From assembly GCA_021776655.1 (NCBI GenBank), contig JAJFFK010000002.1:1-64000 (forward strand): a DNA stretch of 64,000 nucleotides. Reading direction: 5' to 3'. The stretch's first letter is position 1; the number at the start of each line of letters is the position of its first letter. Below the pieces are notes generated by a model. The model searched no databases, was not told the DNA's origin, and saw only the letters and a program-made list of their open reading frames with translations. This DNA comes from Henriciella sp. (GTDB lineage Bacteria > Pseudomonadota > Alphaproteobacteria > Caulobacterales > Hyphomonadaceae). The position numbers were made by a program, and so were the translations under genes. This document shows positions 17,983-29,864 of the stretch, piece by piece.

Positions 17983-18402
17983 ATGACCAGCAAAGTGACC
18001 GCCGAAGATGTGAACAAGTTTTACGCCGAGCAATTTTCTGGACGCAGCGGCCAGGATCAGATTGTCGAAGTACGAGAAAACTATGCGCGTCTCCGGCAAG
18101 AGATTGGCCAGCAACACATTCGCCCCGGTAACTATATCTCAGGTCCGACTCAGATGGCGCTCGCCGATAGCGCCGCCTATGTCGCGATCTTCACCCGAAC
18201 CGGGATCGTTCCGATGGCGGTGACCTCAAGCCTGAACATAAACTTTCTGCGCCCATGTATCGGTGACGTCGTTGTCGCTGACGCCAGGATGATCAAATTC
18301 GGCAAAGCCCTTGCTGTGATCGAGGTTGATATTCGCATTGAAGGCGCCGATAAACCGTCCAGCCATGCGATCGTCACATATGCGATCCCATGGAAAGAAT
18401 AA
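17983..18402 (+). CDS. Hotdog-fold thioesterase (PaaI-like)
   Basis: ISGPTQMALADSAAYVAI...SLNINFLRP. Confidence 0.85.
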   Translation: MTSKVTAEDVNKFYAEQFSGRSGQDQIVEVRENYARLRQEIGQQHIRPGNYISGPTQMALADSAAYVAIFTRTGIVPMAVTSSLNINFLRPCIGDVVVADARMIKFGKALAVIEVDIRIEGADKPSSHAIVTYAIPWKE

Positions 18403-18564
18403 TCCACGCCCACTGCTCACAGGCCATGTCTTTCTTGACGCCCGCCGCCGCCGCGCCAAACGAGGGTGTAAACCGTTTTTGTCTCGAGATTACGTGATTT
18501 GACAGCTCGGCATGCCAAGTCCAGAAACATGCAGTAATATTGGATTCTATTGGGAGTTGCGAAT

Positions 18565-19359
18565 ATGCGTTCACTGTTTCTTATCCCAGCAATGACGTTG
18601 GCTCTATCAGCATGTCACGCACAAATTATTGGGACCGCACAAAGCCTTACCACGACTAAAACTGCCTCCCAGCAGCAAAGCCAGGAAGTGACTTTCAAAG
18701 CCGCCGACGGCGAAACAGTTTATGCTGATTTATACTGGGCGGCACAAAGTGAAAGCCAGCCTTTCATAATCCTGTTTCATCAAGCGGGCGCAAATGGGCG
18801 GGCCGAATATGCCGCCATCACGCCCAAACTCACGGCCCAAGGCTATAATGTGTTGCAGGTTGACCAACGCAGCGGTGGCTCTGTTTTCGGGTCTGAAAAC
18901 CGCACCGTGAAAGCGCGCGGCGGTAAGACCGATTATTGCGCCGCCTACTCTGATATGGAAGGCGCACTTTCTTACGTCCAAACACTGGACTCGAACGGCA
19001 AAATATTTGCGTGGGGCAGTTCATACAGCGCCGCCTTGTCACTGAAACTTGCGTCGGAACATGGCGAGGATCTCACAGGCGTCCTCTCGTTTTCTCCTGC
19101 GACGGGTAGCGGCATGGAGGCATGTGCTGCCAATAACTTTATCAGCGACGTTGACATTCCAGCCCTCGGCTTACGCCCTGAAAGTGAAATGGGCGCTGGT
19201 GGACAGGCGCAAAAAGCCAAGTATCTCAAACATGGCCTAGATTATTACACGGCCATAGGCGGCGTACATGGCTCTTCCATGCTCGACCCGGCCCGCGCCG
19301 AAAACGATGTAGAGCCAACGTGGATGGCCGTCTGGGCGTTTTTAGATACGCACAAGTAA
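18565..19359 (+). CDS. Alpha/beta hydrolase lipoprotein (dienelactone hydrolase-like)
   Basis: Lipobox LALSAC; ILFHQAGANGRAEYA; AWGSSYSAALSL. Confidence 0.8.
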   Translation: MRSLFLIPAMTLALSACHAQIIGTAQSLTTTKTASQQQSQEVTFKAADGETVYADLYWAAQSESQPFIILFHQAGANGRAEYAAITPKLTAQGYNVLQVDQRSGGSVFGSENRTVKARGGKTDYCAAYSDMEGALSYVQTLDSNGKIFAWGSSYSAALSLKLASEHGEDLTGVLSFSPATGSGMEACAANNFISDVDIPALGLRPESEMGAGGQAQKAKYLKHGLDYYTAIGGVHGSSMLDPARAENDVEPTWMAVWAFLDTHK

Positions 19360-19514
19360 GCTAGCCGCCAAAAAAGCGCGCAAGCGGGGGGTTGCGCCAT
19401 CACTCTCGCCAAGGCCCCGGAGCAATCACATTTCGCGGCGTCACCCCTCGCCAGCGCGCCTTACGCGGCCTACACAGGCGCGAAACCAGCCACACACAAG
19501 CAGGAACCCTCGCC

Positions 19515-20282
19515 ATGAGCCTATTTGATCTCACCGGAAAAACCGCCATCATCACGGGCTCATCGCGCGGGATTGGCAAAGCCATTGCCGAGCAGATGGC
19601 GGCGCATGGCGCAAACGTCACAATCAGCTCCCGCAAGCCCGGCCCGTGCCAGGAGGTTGCTGCAGCGATTAACGACCAATATGGCGACGGCAAAGCAATT
19701 GCGGTACCGGCCAATATCTCCTCAAAGGAAGAGTTGCAGCGCATGGTCGACGCAACCAACGAAGCGTTCGGCAAGATCGACATCGTCGTCTGTAACGCCG
19801 CCTCGAACCCTTATTACGGCCCGCTCGGTGAGATTTCCGATGAGGCGTTTTCGAAAATTCTGTCGAACAATATCATCTCGAACAATTGGCTGATCAATAT
19901 GTGCGTGCCGAGCATGCGGACCCGTAAAGACGGCGCTGTGATCATTGTCAGTTCAATCGGCGGCCTGCGCGGCTCGCCAATGATCGGCGCATACAACATC
20001 TCGAAAGCCGCCGACTTCCAGCTCGCCCGCAATCTCGCGGTTGAGTATGGCCGCGACAATGTCCGCGTGAACTGTATCGCGCCGGGCCTGATCAAGACTG
20101 ATTTCGCCAAGGCATTGTGGGACAATCCGGATACGCTGAAACGCTCACTTGCGGGCACGCCAATGAAACGGATTGGTGAGCCGATTGAGCTGGCAGGCGC
20201 GGCGGTGTATCTGGCCTCGGCAGCTGGCGCTTACACCACAGGCCAAACGATCGTCGTCGATGGCGGCGCAACGGTGACTTAA
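19515..20282 (+). CDS. SDR family oxidoreductase
   Basis: TGSSRGIGKAIAEQMA, CNAASN, YNISKAADFQLARNLAVEYG; internal ATG is the better start. Confidence 0.93.
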   Translation: MSLFDLTGKTAIITGSSRGIGKAIAEQMAAHGANVTISSRKPGPCQEVAAAINDQYGDGKAIAVPANISSKEELQRMVDATNEAFGKIDIVVCNAASNPYYGPLGEISDEAFSKILSNNIISNNWLINMCVPSMRTRKDGAVIIVSSIGGLRGSPMIGAYNISKAADFQLARNLAVEYGRDNVRVNCIAPGLIKTDFAKALWDNPDTLKRSLAGTPMKRIGEPIELAGAAVYLASAAGAYTTGQTIVVDGGATVT

Positions 20283-20298
20283 ACAGCCATGCCGATTG

Positions 20299-20316
20299 TC
20301 CCCGCGCAGGCGGGGA
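20299..20316. repeat. REP-like palindrome TCCCCGC-gcag-GCGGGGA
   Basis: Perfect 7-bp stem; paired with 20351-20368 in inverted orientation. Confidence 0.75.
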
Positions 20317-20350
20317 TCTCGTGCCACACCCCCGACCCTGCTGAACAAGG

Positions 20351-20368
20351 TCCCCGCCTACGCGGGGA
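20351..20368. repeat. REP-like palindrome TCCCCGC-ctac-GCGGGGA
   Basis: Perfect 7-bp stem. Confidence 0.75.
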
Positions 20369-20382
20369 TGAGCGGAGATTAT

Positions 20383-20895
20383 ATGACCCGAACCGTCCTG
20401 TCATCACAGCAACAAGTCTTCTTCGATCGCCTCAAAAGCGGTGAGTGGGCCCCGCCACCGGGCATCGCCAATCTTGGCATCACCCCGCAGCTTTGGCTCA
20501 AACAGGTCTCTTATGGCCGGATTGTCTATGAATGGCCGAATGACGGCTCGCGTGATATCGGGCCGGGCCGTGTCTTCGGCGGCTGGATCGCCGCACTCAG
20601 CGATCATATCGTCTCGATGACTATGGCCAGCGCGCTTGAGGATGGTGAATGGTTCACCACCACAGAGCTGACCACGCGCATGTTCCGACCGATGCAGCAA
20701 GGCCTGATCCGGATCGAAGGTTGTCTGATCAATCGTGGCCGCACCACCGGCTTTGTCGAAGCTGATTTCACCGATACGCGCGGCAAGCTCGTCGCCCGTG
20801 CCAGCGCTGCCAAGGCGATCCGGGCAATGGAAGAGTTGCGCGGACCAGAAGCCGAAGAGCTACGCAAACGTAGAACCGGCGCGCCTTCGGAATAA
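20383..20895 (+). CDS. Hotdog-fold thioesterase (PaaI-like)
   Basis: RVFGGWIAALSDHIVSMTMASAL...TTELTTRMFRPMQQG; start moved to ATG 20383. Confidence 0.82.
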   Translation: MTRTVLSSQQQVFFDRLKSGEWAPPPGIANLGITPQLWLKQVSYGRIVYEWPNDGSRDIGPGRVFGGWIAALSDHIVSMTMASALEDGEWFTTTELTTRMFRPMQQGLIRIEGCLINRGRTTGFVEADFTDTRGKLVARASAAKAIRAMEELRGPEAEELRKRRTGAPSE

Positions 20896-20968
20896 GTCTT
20901 ATCGCGATCTTGTCATTGCGCAGCGATCGCTAATCACCAAATATGCGGCAACCTTCAAGGAGCCCGTG

Positions 20969-21586
20969 ATGAAACAGTATGGCGAGATCGTCTTCACGAC
21001 CCAAGTCAAAGCTGAACAGGCGCGGCACGGTTCGCGTGATGGCTATGCCGGGATGACAGCGCGGCCCGCTCCTGACGGTCTTGGCGAGGCGGAGGCGGCC
21101 TTCATCCAGGCGCGTGACAGTTTCTATATGGCCACTGTTTCTGAGGAAGGCTGGCCCTATGTGCAGCATCGCGGCGGCCCGGCTGGGTTCCTGAAAATCC
21201 TGTCGCCAAACCGTTTGGGTTTCGCCGACTATCGCGGCAATCGCCAATATGTCTCAACCGGAAACCTGAAAACCGACAGACGGATATCGCTTTTCCTGAT
21301 GGATTATCCTAATCGCCGCCGCCTGAAACTGCTTGGACATGCGACCACGCAAGCGGCTGAGGATGACCCTCAACTCGCCGAGGAGCTTGCGCTTGAGGGA
21401 CAGGGCAAAGTCGAGCGCCTATTCTCAATCGAGGTCGAGGCGTTTGACTGGAATTGCCCGCAATTCATTACGCCTAGATACACCGAGCCGGAATTAGCGG
21501 CGCACCTGTCGCCAATGATCGACGAGCTGCAGACTTTGCGTCAGGAGAATGCGTTTCTGCGCCAAGAGGCTAGCGACAAGGGCTAA
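20969..21586 (+). CDS. Pyridoxamine 5'-phosphate oxidase family flavin-binding protein
   Basis: FYMATVSEEGWPYVQHRGGPAGFLKIL...NRLGFADYRGNRQYVSTGNL; start moved to ATG 20969. Confidence 0.85.
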   Translation: MKQYGEIVFTTQVKAEQARHGSRDGYAGMTARPAPDGLGEAEAAFIQARDSFYMATVSEEGWPYVQHRGGPAGFLKILSPNRLGFADYRGNRQYVSTGNLKTDRRISLFLMDYPNRRRLKLLGHATTQAAEDDPQLAEELALEGQGKVERLFSIEVEAFDWNCPQFITPRYTEPELAAHLSPMIDELQTLRQENAFLRQEASDKG

Positions 21587-21674
21587 CGCGGTTTTTTGTT
21601 AAGCAAAAAATACAGACATTTCTCTGACCAGAGTGTTGACGCAGCGCCGCGCCATCCCTAACTCCACGCCATCG

Positions 21675-21701
21675 TTAGCAGACGAAGGGTGCGAGTGCCA
21701 A
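21675..21701 (+). promoter_or_regulatory. Degenerate CIRCE element (HrcA operator)
   Basis: TTAGCAGAC-N9-GAGTGCCAA versus consensus TTAGCACTC-N9-GAGTGCTAA, ~57 bp upstream of groES. Confidence 0.75.
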
Positions 21702-21757
21702 AACTCGTATCGAGCTGACGGACCTAACATTATCAACTGACGAACAAGGGTACATCC

Positions 21758-22048
21758 ATGAAGTTCCGTCCATTACACGACCGCGTGCTCGTCCGCCGCG
21801 TAGAAGAAGCAACAAAAACCGCTGGTGGGATCATCATCCCTGATACAGCCACTGAGAAACCACAAGAAGGCGAGATTATCGCCATCGGTACTGGTACGCT
21901 TGATGACAATGGCAAGCGCGTCGCACTCGACGTCAAAAAGGGCGACAAAATCCTGTTTGGCAAATGGGGCGGTACCGAGGTTACGGTTGACGGCGAAGAG
22001 CTGCTGATCATGAAAGAAAGCGACATTATGGGGATCATTGAAAGCTAA
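21758..22048 (+). CDS. groES: Co-chaperonin GroES
   Basis: [31 protein letters not shown]. Confidence 0.98.
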   Translation: MKFRPLHDRVLVRRVEEATKTAGGIIIPDTATEKPQEGEIIAIGTGTLDDNGKRVALDVKKGDKILFGKWGGTEVTVDGEELLIMKESDIMGIIES

Positions 22049-22070
22049 GCTTTCAGCCCACGCTCTCTAA

Positions 22071-23798
<1,728 letters not shown>

Positions 23799-23832
23799 GC
23801 TGCGCCAGCAGCTCTAGCCCTAAACCAACAAG

Positions 23833-23863
23833 AAAGGGCGGCTCTTCACGAGCCGCCCTTTTT
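23833..23863 (+). terminator. Rho-independent terminator of groESL
   Basis: AAAGGGCGGCTC-ttcac-GAGCCGCCCTTT followed by T. Confidence 0.9.
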
Positions 23864-24021
23864 GCATCTGCAAACCTGATCAAGTGCTGAAAGTGAGTGA
23901 GAGGAAACGCAACTCAACAAGCGTGCAAATACAATCTGGTGATCATGCGAACTCCTGTTTCGAAGCTGTCATAGCATCCTCTACTGTCATTTTGTGTCAG
24001 CAGCGTATAGTAACTTGCAGC

Positions 24022-24705
24022 ATGGCCCGTTCTGATCGCCTTCTCCAGCTTATGCAGTGCCTGCGCACGTTCCACCCGCCGGTTCAGGCCGGATCGCTTG
24101 CCGAGGAACTTGGCGTTTCCGTGCGCACAATCTATCGCGACATCAATGCGCTGCGCCGTTCGGGTGCGCTGATCGATGGCGAAGCCGGTTATGGCTACAC
24201 ATTGCAAGAAGACCCGGCACTGCCGCCAATGATGTTCAGCCGTGACGAGATGGAGGCGCTTGTCCTGGGCCTGCGTGAGGTGATGCAAGTGGCTGATCCT
24301 GTGCTGGCCAAGGCGGCGGGCAATGCCCAATCGAAATTGCGCGCCAGCCTACCGGCCCATATGCGCGCCGAGTTTGAGCACGCAGTGCTATATGCCAAAC
24401 GGTTTGCAGAGCGCCCTGTTATCACTATTGATATCGAGCAATTGCGCGACGCCACGCGGCAGGAAATCGCCATTGATATCGACTATCGCGACCAGACCGA
24501 CGCCGCGACACAGCGGACGATCTTGCCGCTGGCTATGGTGTTTTACGAAAAGGCCTTGGTTCTGCTCGCCTGGTGCAATTTGCGCAATGACTTCCGGTCT
24601 TTCCGAATTGATCGCATTCAGGCGTTCACCCAAACGGAACACTCATTTCGGCCGCGACGAGTGGCGCTGCTGCGCGAATATCTCGATCAACTCAACAATT
24701 GCTGA
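24022..24705 (+). CDS. YafY/WYL-type HTH transcriptional regulator
   Basis: MARSDRLLQLMQCLRTFHPPVQAGSLAEELGVSVRTIYRDINALRRSGA; WYL-like C-terminal region. Confidence 0.88.
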   Translation: MARSDRLLQLMQCLRTFHPPVQAGSLAEELGVSVRTIYRDINALRRSGALIDGEAGYGYTLQEDPALPPMMFSRDEMEALVLGLREVMQVADPVLAKAAGNAQSKLRASLPAHMRAEFEHAVLYAKRFAERPVITIDIEQLRDATRQEIAIDIDYRDQTDAATQRTILPLAMVFYEKALVLLAWCNLRNDFRSFRIDRIQAFTQTEHSFRPRRVALLREYLDQLNNC

Positions 24706-24765
24706 CCAAGAAGCCGCGCGTAAAACAGGTTGCAACGACAACCTTTACGCTTGTAGATCATCGCT

Positions 24766-25470
24766 ATGAGCAAAGTCTACGAAAATGCATCCGCCGCCCT
24801 TGAGGGCCTGACCTTTGACGGCATGACGGTGATGTCTGGCGGGTTTGGCCTGTGCGGCATTCCAGAGCTGAGTATAGCGGCGCTGGTCGCCTGCGGTGTC
24901 AAAGACCTGACCTTTATTTCGAACAATGCCGGGGTTGATGGTTTTGGTCTCGGGCAGCTGCTGGAAACACGGCAAGTCAAGAAAATGATCTCGTCTTATG
25001 TCGGCGAGAACAAGGAGTTTGAGCGCCAATACCTGTCGGGCGAGCTGGAGCTCGAATTCAACCCGCAAGGCACATTGGCCGAGCGTTGCCGGGCCGGCGG
25101 CGCGGGCATTCCCGGCTTCTATACCAAGACCGGCGTCGGCACGATCATCGCTGACGGCAAGGAGCACAAAGACTTCAATGGCGAGACTTATATCCTTGAG
25201 ACCGGCCTCACCGCAGACCTGTCTATCGTCAAGGCGCAAGTCGCCGATACGCAGGGCAATCTGATCTACAACAAGACCGCACGCAACTTCAATCCGATGA
25301 TGGCGATGGCGGGTAAGATCACGGTTGCCGAGGTCGAAGAGATCGTGCCCATCGGCGACTTGGACCCAGACCAGATCCACACGCCCGGCGTGTTCGTGCA
25401 ACGCATCATCAAAGGCGTGCATGAGAAACGGATCGAACAGCGCACGGTGCGCCAGCGGGAGCATATGTAA
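24766..25470 (+). CDS. scoA: 3-oxoacid CoA-transferase subunit A
   Basis: [15 protein letters not shown]...[14 protein letters not shown]...[13 protein letters not shown]. Confidence 0.93.
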   Translation: MSKVYENASAALEGLTFDGMTVMSGGFGLCGIPELSIAALVACGVKDLTFISNNAGVDGFGLGQLLETRQVKKMISSYVGENKEFERQYLSGELELEFNPQGTLAERCRAGGAGIPGFYTKTGVGTIIADGKEHKDFNGETYILETGLTADLSIVKAQVADTQGNLIYNKTARNFNPMMAMAGKITVAEVEEIVPIGDLDPDQIHTPGVFVQRIIKGVHEKRIEQRTVRQREHM

Positions 25471-26099
25471 TGGCCTGGACACGCGATGAGATGGCGGCGC
25501 GCGCAGCGCAAGAGCTGCATGACGGCTTCTATGTCAATCTTGGCATCGGCATCCCGACGCTGGTCGCCAATCACATTCCTGACGGGGTTGATGTCACGCT
25601 GCAGAGCGAGAATGGCATGCTCGGCATGGGTCCATTCCCGTTTGAGGGTGAGGAAGACCCTGACCTGATCAATGCTGGCAAACAGACGATCACGACCCTG
25701 CGCCGCTCCTCGTTTTTCGATAGCGCCACCAGTTTTGCGATGATCCGTGGTGGCCATATCGACCTGTCCATTCTCGGCGCAATGGAAGTGGCTGAGAATG
25801 GCGATCTCGCCAATTGGATGATCCCCGGCAAGATGGTCAAAGGTATGGGCGGCGCGATGGATCTGGTCGCGGGCGTCAAGCGCTGTATCGTGACCATGGA
25901 TCACACCAATCGCAAGGGCGAGAGCAAGCTGCTCAAGGCCTGCACCCTGCCGCTGACCGGTCAGAAATGCATCGACATGATCATCACCGATCTCGGCGTG
26001 TTTGATGTGGTGCCGGGCGGCCTGAAAGTGACAGAACTGGCACCGGATGTAATGCTGGATGAGGTCAAGGCGAAGACAGAAGCAACGCTGGTCGGTTAG
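25470..26099 (+). CDS. scoB: 3-oxoacid CoA-transferase subunit B
   Basis: [31 protein letters not shown]; start overlaps scoA stop. Confidence 0.94.
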   Translation: MAWTRDEMAARAAQELHDGFYVNLGIGIPTLVANHIPDGVDVTLQSENGMLGMGPFPFEGEEDPDLINAGKQTITTLRRSSFFDSATSFAMIRGGHIDLSILGAMEVAENGDLANWMIPGKMVKGMGGAMDLVAGVKRCIVTMDHTNRKGESKLLKACTLPLTGQKCIDMIITDLGVFDVVPGGLKVTELAPDVMLDEVKAKTEATLVG

Positions 26100-26106
26100 C
26101 GCGCTG

Positions 26107-26179
26107 TCCCGGACTTGACCCGGAATATCTCGCCAAGCAAACGGAGCTGACCGCAAGAGACCCCGGATCAAGTCCGGGG
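26107..26179. repeat. Inverted pair of REP-like units, TCAAG-loop family
   Basis: 26107-26125 TCCCGGACTTGACCCGGAA and 26161-26179 CCCCGGA-tcaag-TCCGGGG. Confidence 0.75.
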
Positions 26180-26194
26180 CAATCGGAATATATG

Positions 26195-26530
26195 ATGAGC
26201 GACCTACCACCCTGCCCGAGCTGTAGCTCGGCCTATACTTACGAAGACGGCGCGCTTTTGGTCTGCCCCGAATGCGCGCATGAATGGTCAACTGACGCGT
26301 CTCTCGACCCAGACGCAAAAGTCTTCAAGGACGCCAATGGCAATACGCTGGTCGATGGCGACACGGTGACGGTGATCAAAGATTTGAAAGTCAAAGGCGC
26401 GTCTCTGGTGGTCAAAGTCGGCACCAAAGTGACCAATATCCGACTGATCGACGGTGATCACGATATTGATTGTAAAATCCCCGGTATCGGCCCGATGCAG
26501 CTGAAAACCCAGTTCGTCAAAAAGGCTTAA
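26195..26530 (+). CDS. yjdM: Zinc ribbon protein YjdM/PhnA
   Basis: [25 protein letters not shown]...[15 protein letters not shown]. Confidence 0.92.
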   Translation: MSDLPPCPSCSSAYTYEDGALLVCPECAHEWSTDASLDPDAKVFKDANGNTLVDGDTVTVIKDLKVKGASLVVKVGTKVTNIRLIDGDHDIDCKIPGIGPMQLKTQFVKKA

Positions 26531-26615
26531 AGCGCGCGCTTCCCCCCACGGCAGTGATTGAACCGCGCGCCCGATCCCGTATCCTTTGCCTGTCACCGAA
26601 GATGGAAACCAAGCC

Positions 26616-28121
26616 ATGTCAAAGGAATCAATTCCCGTTCTTGTCGGGGTCGGACAGGTGGTCAGCCAATGGGATGCCACAAGTGGCCCAGACGGCGCGC
26701 CCTCACCCCTCAGTCTGGCGACGCAGGCGAGCCAGGTCGCCCTGCAAGATGCTGGGATCCCGGCCAGCGCAGTTGATACAATTGCCATGGTGCGCATCTT
26801 CGAAGACTCGATGGCGAGCAGCCATCCCCACGGCCACAATAGCAATCTGCCCGGCACGATCGCCCGCGATCTTGGCGCGCGCCCAGAACGTGCGATTTAT
26901 GCCAGTGTCGGCGGCCAAAGCCCACAAGCCCTCGCCAATGAAATGGCTGCGCGTATCCATGCAGGCGAGATTGACTGCGCCTTGATCACCGGTTCGGAAG
27001 CCAACAAAGCCTCGAAAGCGGCCCGCAGACACGGCGTCGAGATCACCTGGGCAGACAGCGCCGACCTGCCGGTTGAAGATCGCGGCATGGGCGACATGTT
27101 GCTATCGCGAAACGAAATAAAGCATGGCCTTGTCACGCCCGCATACTTTTACGCCTTGTTCGAAAACGCGATGGCGGCGCAAGCTGACGAGACCCGCAGC
27201 CAGCGCCGCGAAACGATGTCTGCCTTGTTCACCAAATTCGCCGCCGTCGCCTCGACCAATCCCTACGCGCAGTTCCAGACGGCCCGCAGCGCGGACTTCC
27301 TCAGCCAACCGAGCCGCGAAAACTACCCTTTCGCCGATCCATATCTCAAATGGCACATGGCGCAGGATGCGGTGAACCAAGGCGCCGCAATCATAATAAT
27401 GTCAGAGGCAAAAGCCGACGAATTGGGCATTTCTGCAGACAAACGCATTTACCTGCATGGCGCCGGCGAGGCGAGCGATGACTTCATCTCTGAGCGGCCA
27501 AACCTTGACGGCTCATGGGCGATGGAGACCGCGATATCTCGCGCGTTGACCCAAGCAGGCAAGACCAGCGCAGATATGGCCGTGTTCGACCTCTATTCGT
27601 GTTTTCCAAGCGCTGTGTTCTCGTCAATGGCGGCGCTTGGCATTGACCATGAAAGCGAAACACGCCCGCTCACCGTGACTGGCGGCTTGCCCTTCTTTGG
27701 CGGACCGGGGAATAATTATTCCCTGCATGGCATTGCCAGCATGGCGGACCATTTGCGCGCGCATCGCGGGGCATTCGGCCTGGTTCTGGCCAATGGCGGC
27801 TGGATGACCAAAGAAGCAGTTGGCGTCTGGTCAACAGCGCCGCCAGCTGTGTTCAATCCGGTACAGCCCTATGCAACACCGACGGTAAAGATCGACATCA
27901 ACCCGTCGCCTGATGAAGGGATCGTGGAAACCTATACGGTTGCACACGGTAAAGCGGGTCCATCCGCTGGCATCATCTTCGCACGCAGCGAGGGTGGCGC
28001 GCGCTTCATCGCCAAGGCCGACACCGATGCGATGACGCGCCTGCTTGCCGAGGACAGTCCGGTTGGCCTGCGCATCCAGGCGACCACGGACGGCGAGATC
28101 AACACATTCTCATTTGTGTAA
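26616..28121 (+). CDS. Acetyl-CoA acetyltransferase / thiolase-like protein
   Basis: VGVGQVVSQW; ALITGSEA; DLYSCFPSAVFSS; GGLPFFGGPGNNYSLHGIASM; LANGGWMTKEAVGVWS. Confidence 0.85.
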   Translation: MSKESIPVLVGVGQVVSQWDATSGPDGAPSPLSLATQASQVALQDAGIPASAVDTIAMVRIFEDSMASSHPHGHNSNLPGTIARDLGARPERAIYASVGGQSPQALANEMAARIHAGEIDCALITGSEANKASKAARRHGVEITWADSADLPVEDRGMGDMLLSRNEIKHGLVTPAYFYALFENAMAAQADETRSQRRETMSALFTKFAAVASTNPYAQFQTARSADFLSQPSRENYPFADPYLKWHMAQDAVNQGAAIIIMSEAKADELGISADKRIYLHGAGEASDDFISERPNLDGSWAMETAISRALTQAGKTSADMAVFDLYSCFPSAVFSSMAALGIDHESETRPLTVTGGLPFFGGPGNNYSLHGIASMADHLRAHRGAFGLVLANGGWMTKEAVGVWSTAPPAVFNPVQPYATPTVKIDINPSPDEGIVETYTVAHGKAGPSAGIIFARSEGGARFIAKADTDAMTRLLAEDSPVGLRIQATTDGEINTFSFV

Positions 28122-28177
28122 ACGGGGCTTTGCGAACTTGCTGCGCTCTGCCACTGTGGCTGCCAGGAGGCCCAGCC

Positions 28178-28597
28178 ATGTCCATGCGAATACCAATTGC
28201 CGGTTTGATCATCGCCGCGCTAAGTGCCTGCGCGACACCGCCTCAAACCTGCAGCTCAGAATGGGTTGAGTGGAAATCTGAAAAGATACTGAAACGGTTT
28301 ACCAACCAGAATCTCAGTGATGTCCGCCGCTTGAAAGCCTTTGCCGAGCAACTTGAAACCGGCGATATTGGCCCGCTCACCGCGTTGCGGATTCCGGCGA
28401 TGATTGAAGACTTCAAGGGTCTTGCTTCAGCGTTTGAGGACACCGCTCTGCCAGACCTCAATGCGGCGCTTGGCCAATGTGACAGCGCCCAAGAACTGGT
28501 GCCAGCATTCACCACTTTCCTGCGCCGGGAAGGCGTTGGTGATGACGTCCTGGAATGGGTTGACTTGCTCGCTACATTTGCTGTCGATACGACGTAA
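28178..28597 (+). CDS. Small lipoprotein of unknown function
   Basis: Lipobox ALSAC; no family recognised. Confidence 0.6.
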   Translation: MSMRIPIAGLIIAALSACATPPQTCSSEWVEWKSEKILKRFTNQNLSDVRRLKAFAEQLETGDIGPLTALRIPAMIEDFKGLASAFEDTALPDLNAALGQCDSAQELVPAFTTFLRREGVGDDVLEWVDLLATFAVDTT

Positions 28598-28677
28598 ACC
28601 GCCGCTCAAAGAAAGCCGTTTCATTCCGTTAGGAGAGGGTGCTAATCCATGACCAAATCGATTTTGGAGACGGGCCG

Positions 28678-29859
28678 ATGAGCAAGGCTGGATCACAACG
28701 TACCGGGCCTTTGGCTGGGGTAAAAATCATTGACATGTCGAGCGTGGTCCTCGGCCCATTTGCGACACTGATCTTTGGCGACCTCGGCGCTGACGTGATC
28801 AAGATAGAACCCGGACAAGCGGGCAAAGGCGGCGACCTGATGCGCTATGCTGGCAAATCCCCAACCGGTGACCTTGGGCCGATCTACACCGCGCTGAACC
28901 GCAACAAGAAATCAGTCCAGATCGATGCCAAGACGACTAAGGGCAAAGCTGCGCTGGTGGCTCTGTTGAAAGATGCCGATGTGTTTTTCCACAATGTCCG
29001 GCTGGCTGGCATGGCGCGACTTGGACTTGATTATGAAAGCGTCAAAGCGATCAATCCCGGCATTGTCTACGTCCATTGCGCCGGATTTGGTGCCGATGGC
29101 CCGTATGCCAAACGTCAAGCCTATGACGATCTGATCCAGGCCGCATCCGGCTTTGCCCATCTCAGCACCCTGCGCGACGGTTCAGAGCCTGCTTACGCGC
29201 CCAGTCTGGTGGCCGACAAGACGGTCGGTCTGTTCGCAACCTATGCGACACTGGCGGCACTCTACCACCGCGAACGCACGGGCGAAGGGCAGTTCGTATC
29301 GGTGCCGATGCTTGAAACATTTACCTTCTTCAACATGGTCGAAAATCTGTACGGCGAGACCTTCCTGCCGGGCAATGGCAAGGTCGCCTATACCCGGTCC
29401 GTCAATGCCAATCGCAAGCCTTACAAGACCAAGGATGGTTATATCGCACTGGTGCCATATTCCGATGAGCAGTGGGAAACCTTCTTCCGGCTCGGCGGGC
29501 GCGAGGGCGTGTTCGAGGATGAACGGTTTTCGACCTATACTGCCCGGACTGAAAACACGACAGCGCTATATGGGATTATCGGTGAGGTTGCGGTGCAGAA
29601 AACCACGGATGAATGGCTCGACCTGCTCGACAAGGCCAATATCCCGGCTATGAAGTTCAACCAGATGGTGGATGTGCTTCACGACGAGCACCTCAGCGCA
29701 GTGGATTTTTTCCAGACCCGCGAGCACAAGCAAGCTGGCCTCTACCGCGCGATGCGCCACCCGGTCGAGTTCTCGAAAACGCCTGCCGATATCGCGCTCG
29801 ACCCGCCAACGCTTGGCGCGGACACCGAAACTGTTTTAGCCAGCCTCGGGCTTGGTTGA
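28678..29859 (+). CDS. CaiB/BaiF family CoA transferase
   Basis: GPLAGVKIIDMSSVVLGPFATLIFGDLGADVIKIEPG...NRNKKSVQID. Confidence 0.94.
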   Translation: MSKAGSQRTGPLAGVKIIDMSSVVLGPFATLIFGDLGADVIKIEPGQAGKGGDLMRYAGKSPTGDLGPIYTALNRNKKSVQIDAKTTKGKAALVALLKDADVFFHNVRLAGMARLGLDYESVKAINPGIVYVHCAGFGADGPYAKRQAYDDLIQAASGFAHLSTLRDGSEPAYAPSLVADKTVGLFATYATLAALYHRERTGEGQFVSVPMLETFTFFNMVENLYGETFLPGNGKVAYTRSVNANRKPYKTKDGYIALVPYSDEQWETFFRLGGREGVFEDERFSTYTARTENTTALYGIIGEVAVQKTTDEWLDLLDKANIPAMKFNQMVDVLHDEHLSAVDFFQTREHKQAGLYRAMRHPVEFSKTPADIALDPPTLGADTETVLASLGLG

Positions 29860-29864
29860 GCATT

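Noticed and set aside
24745-26318. Long antisense ORFs (245 and 350 aa) opposite scoA-scoB
   Set aside because: Entirely antisense to strongly supported CoA-transferase subunits.
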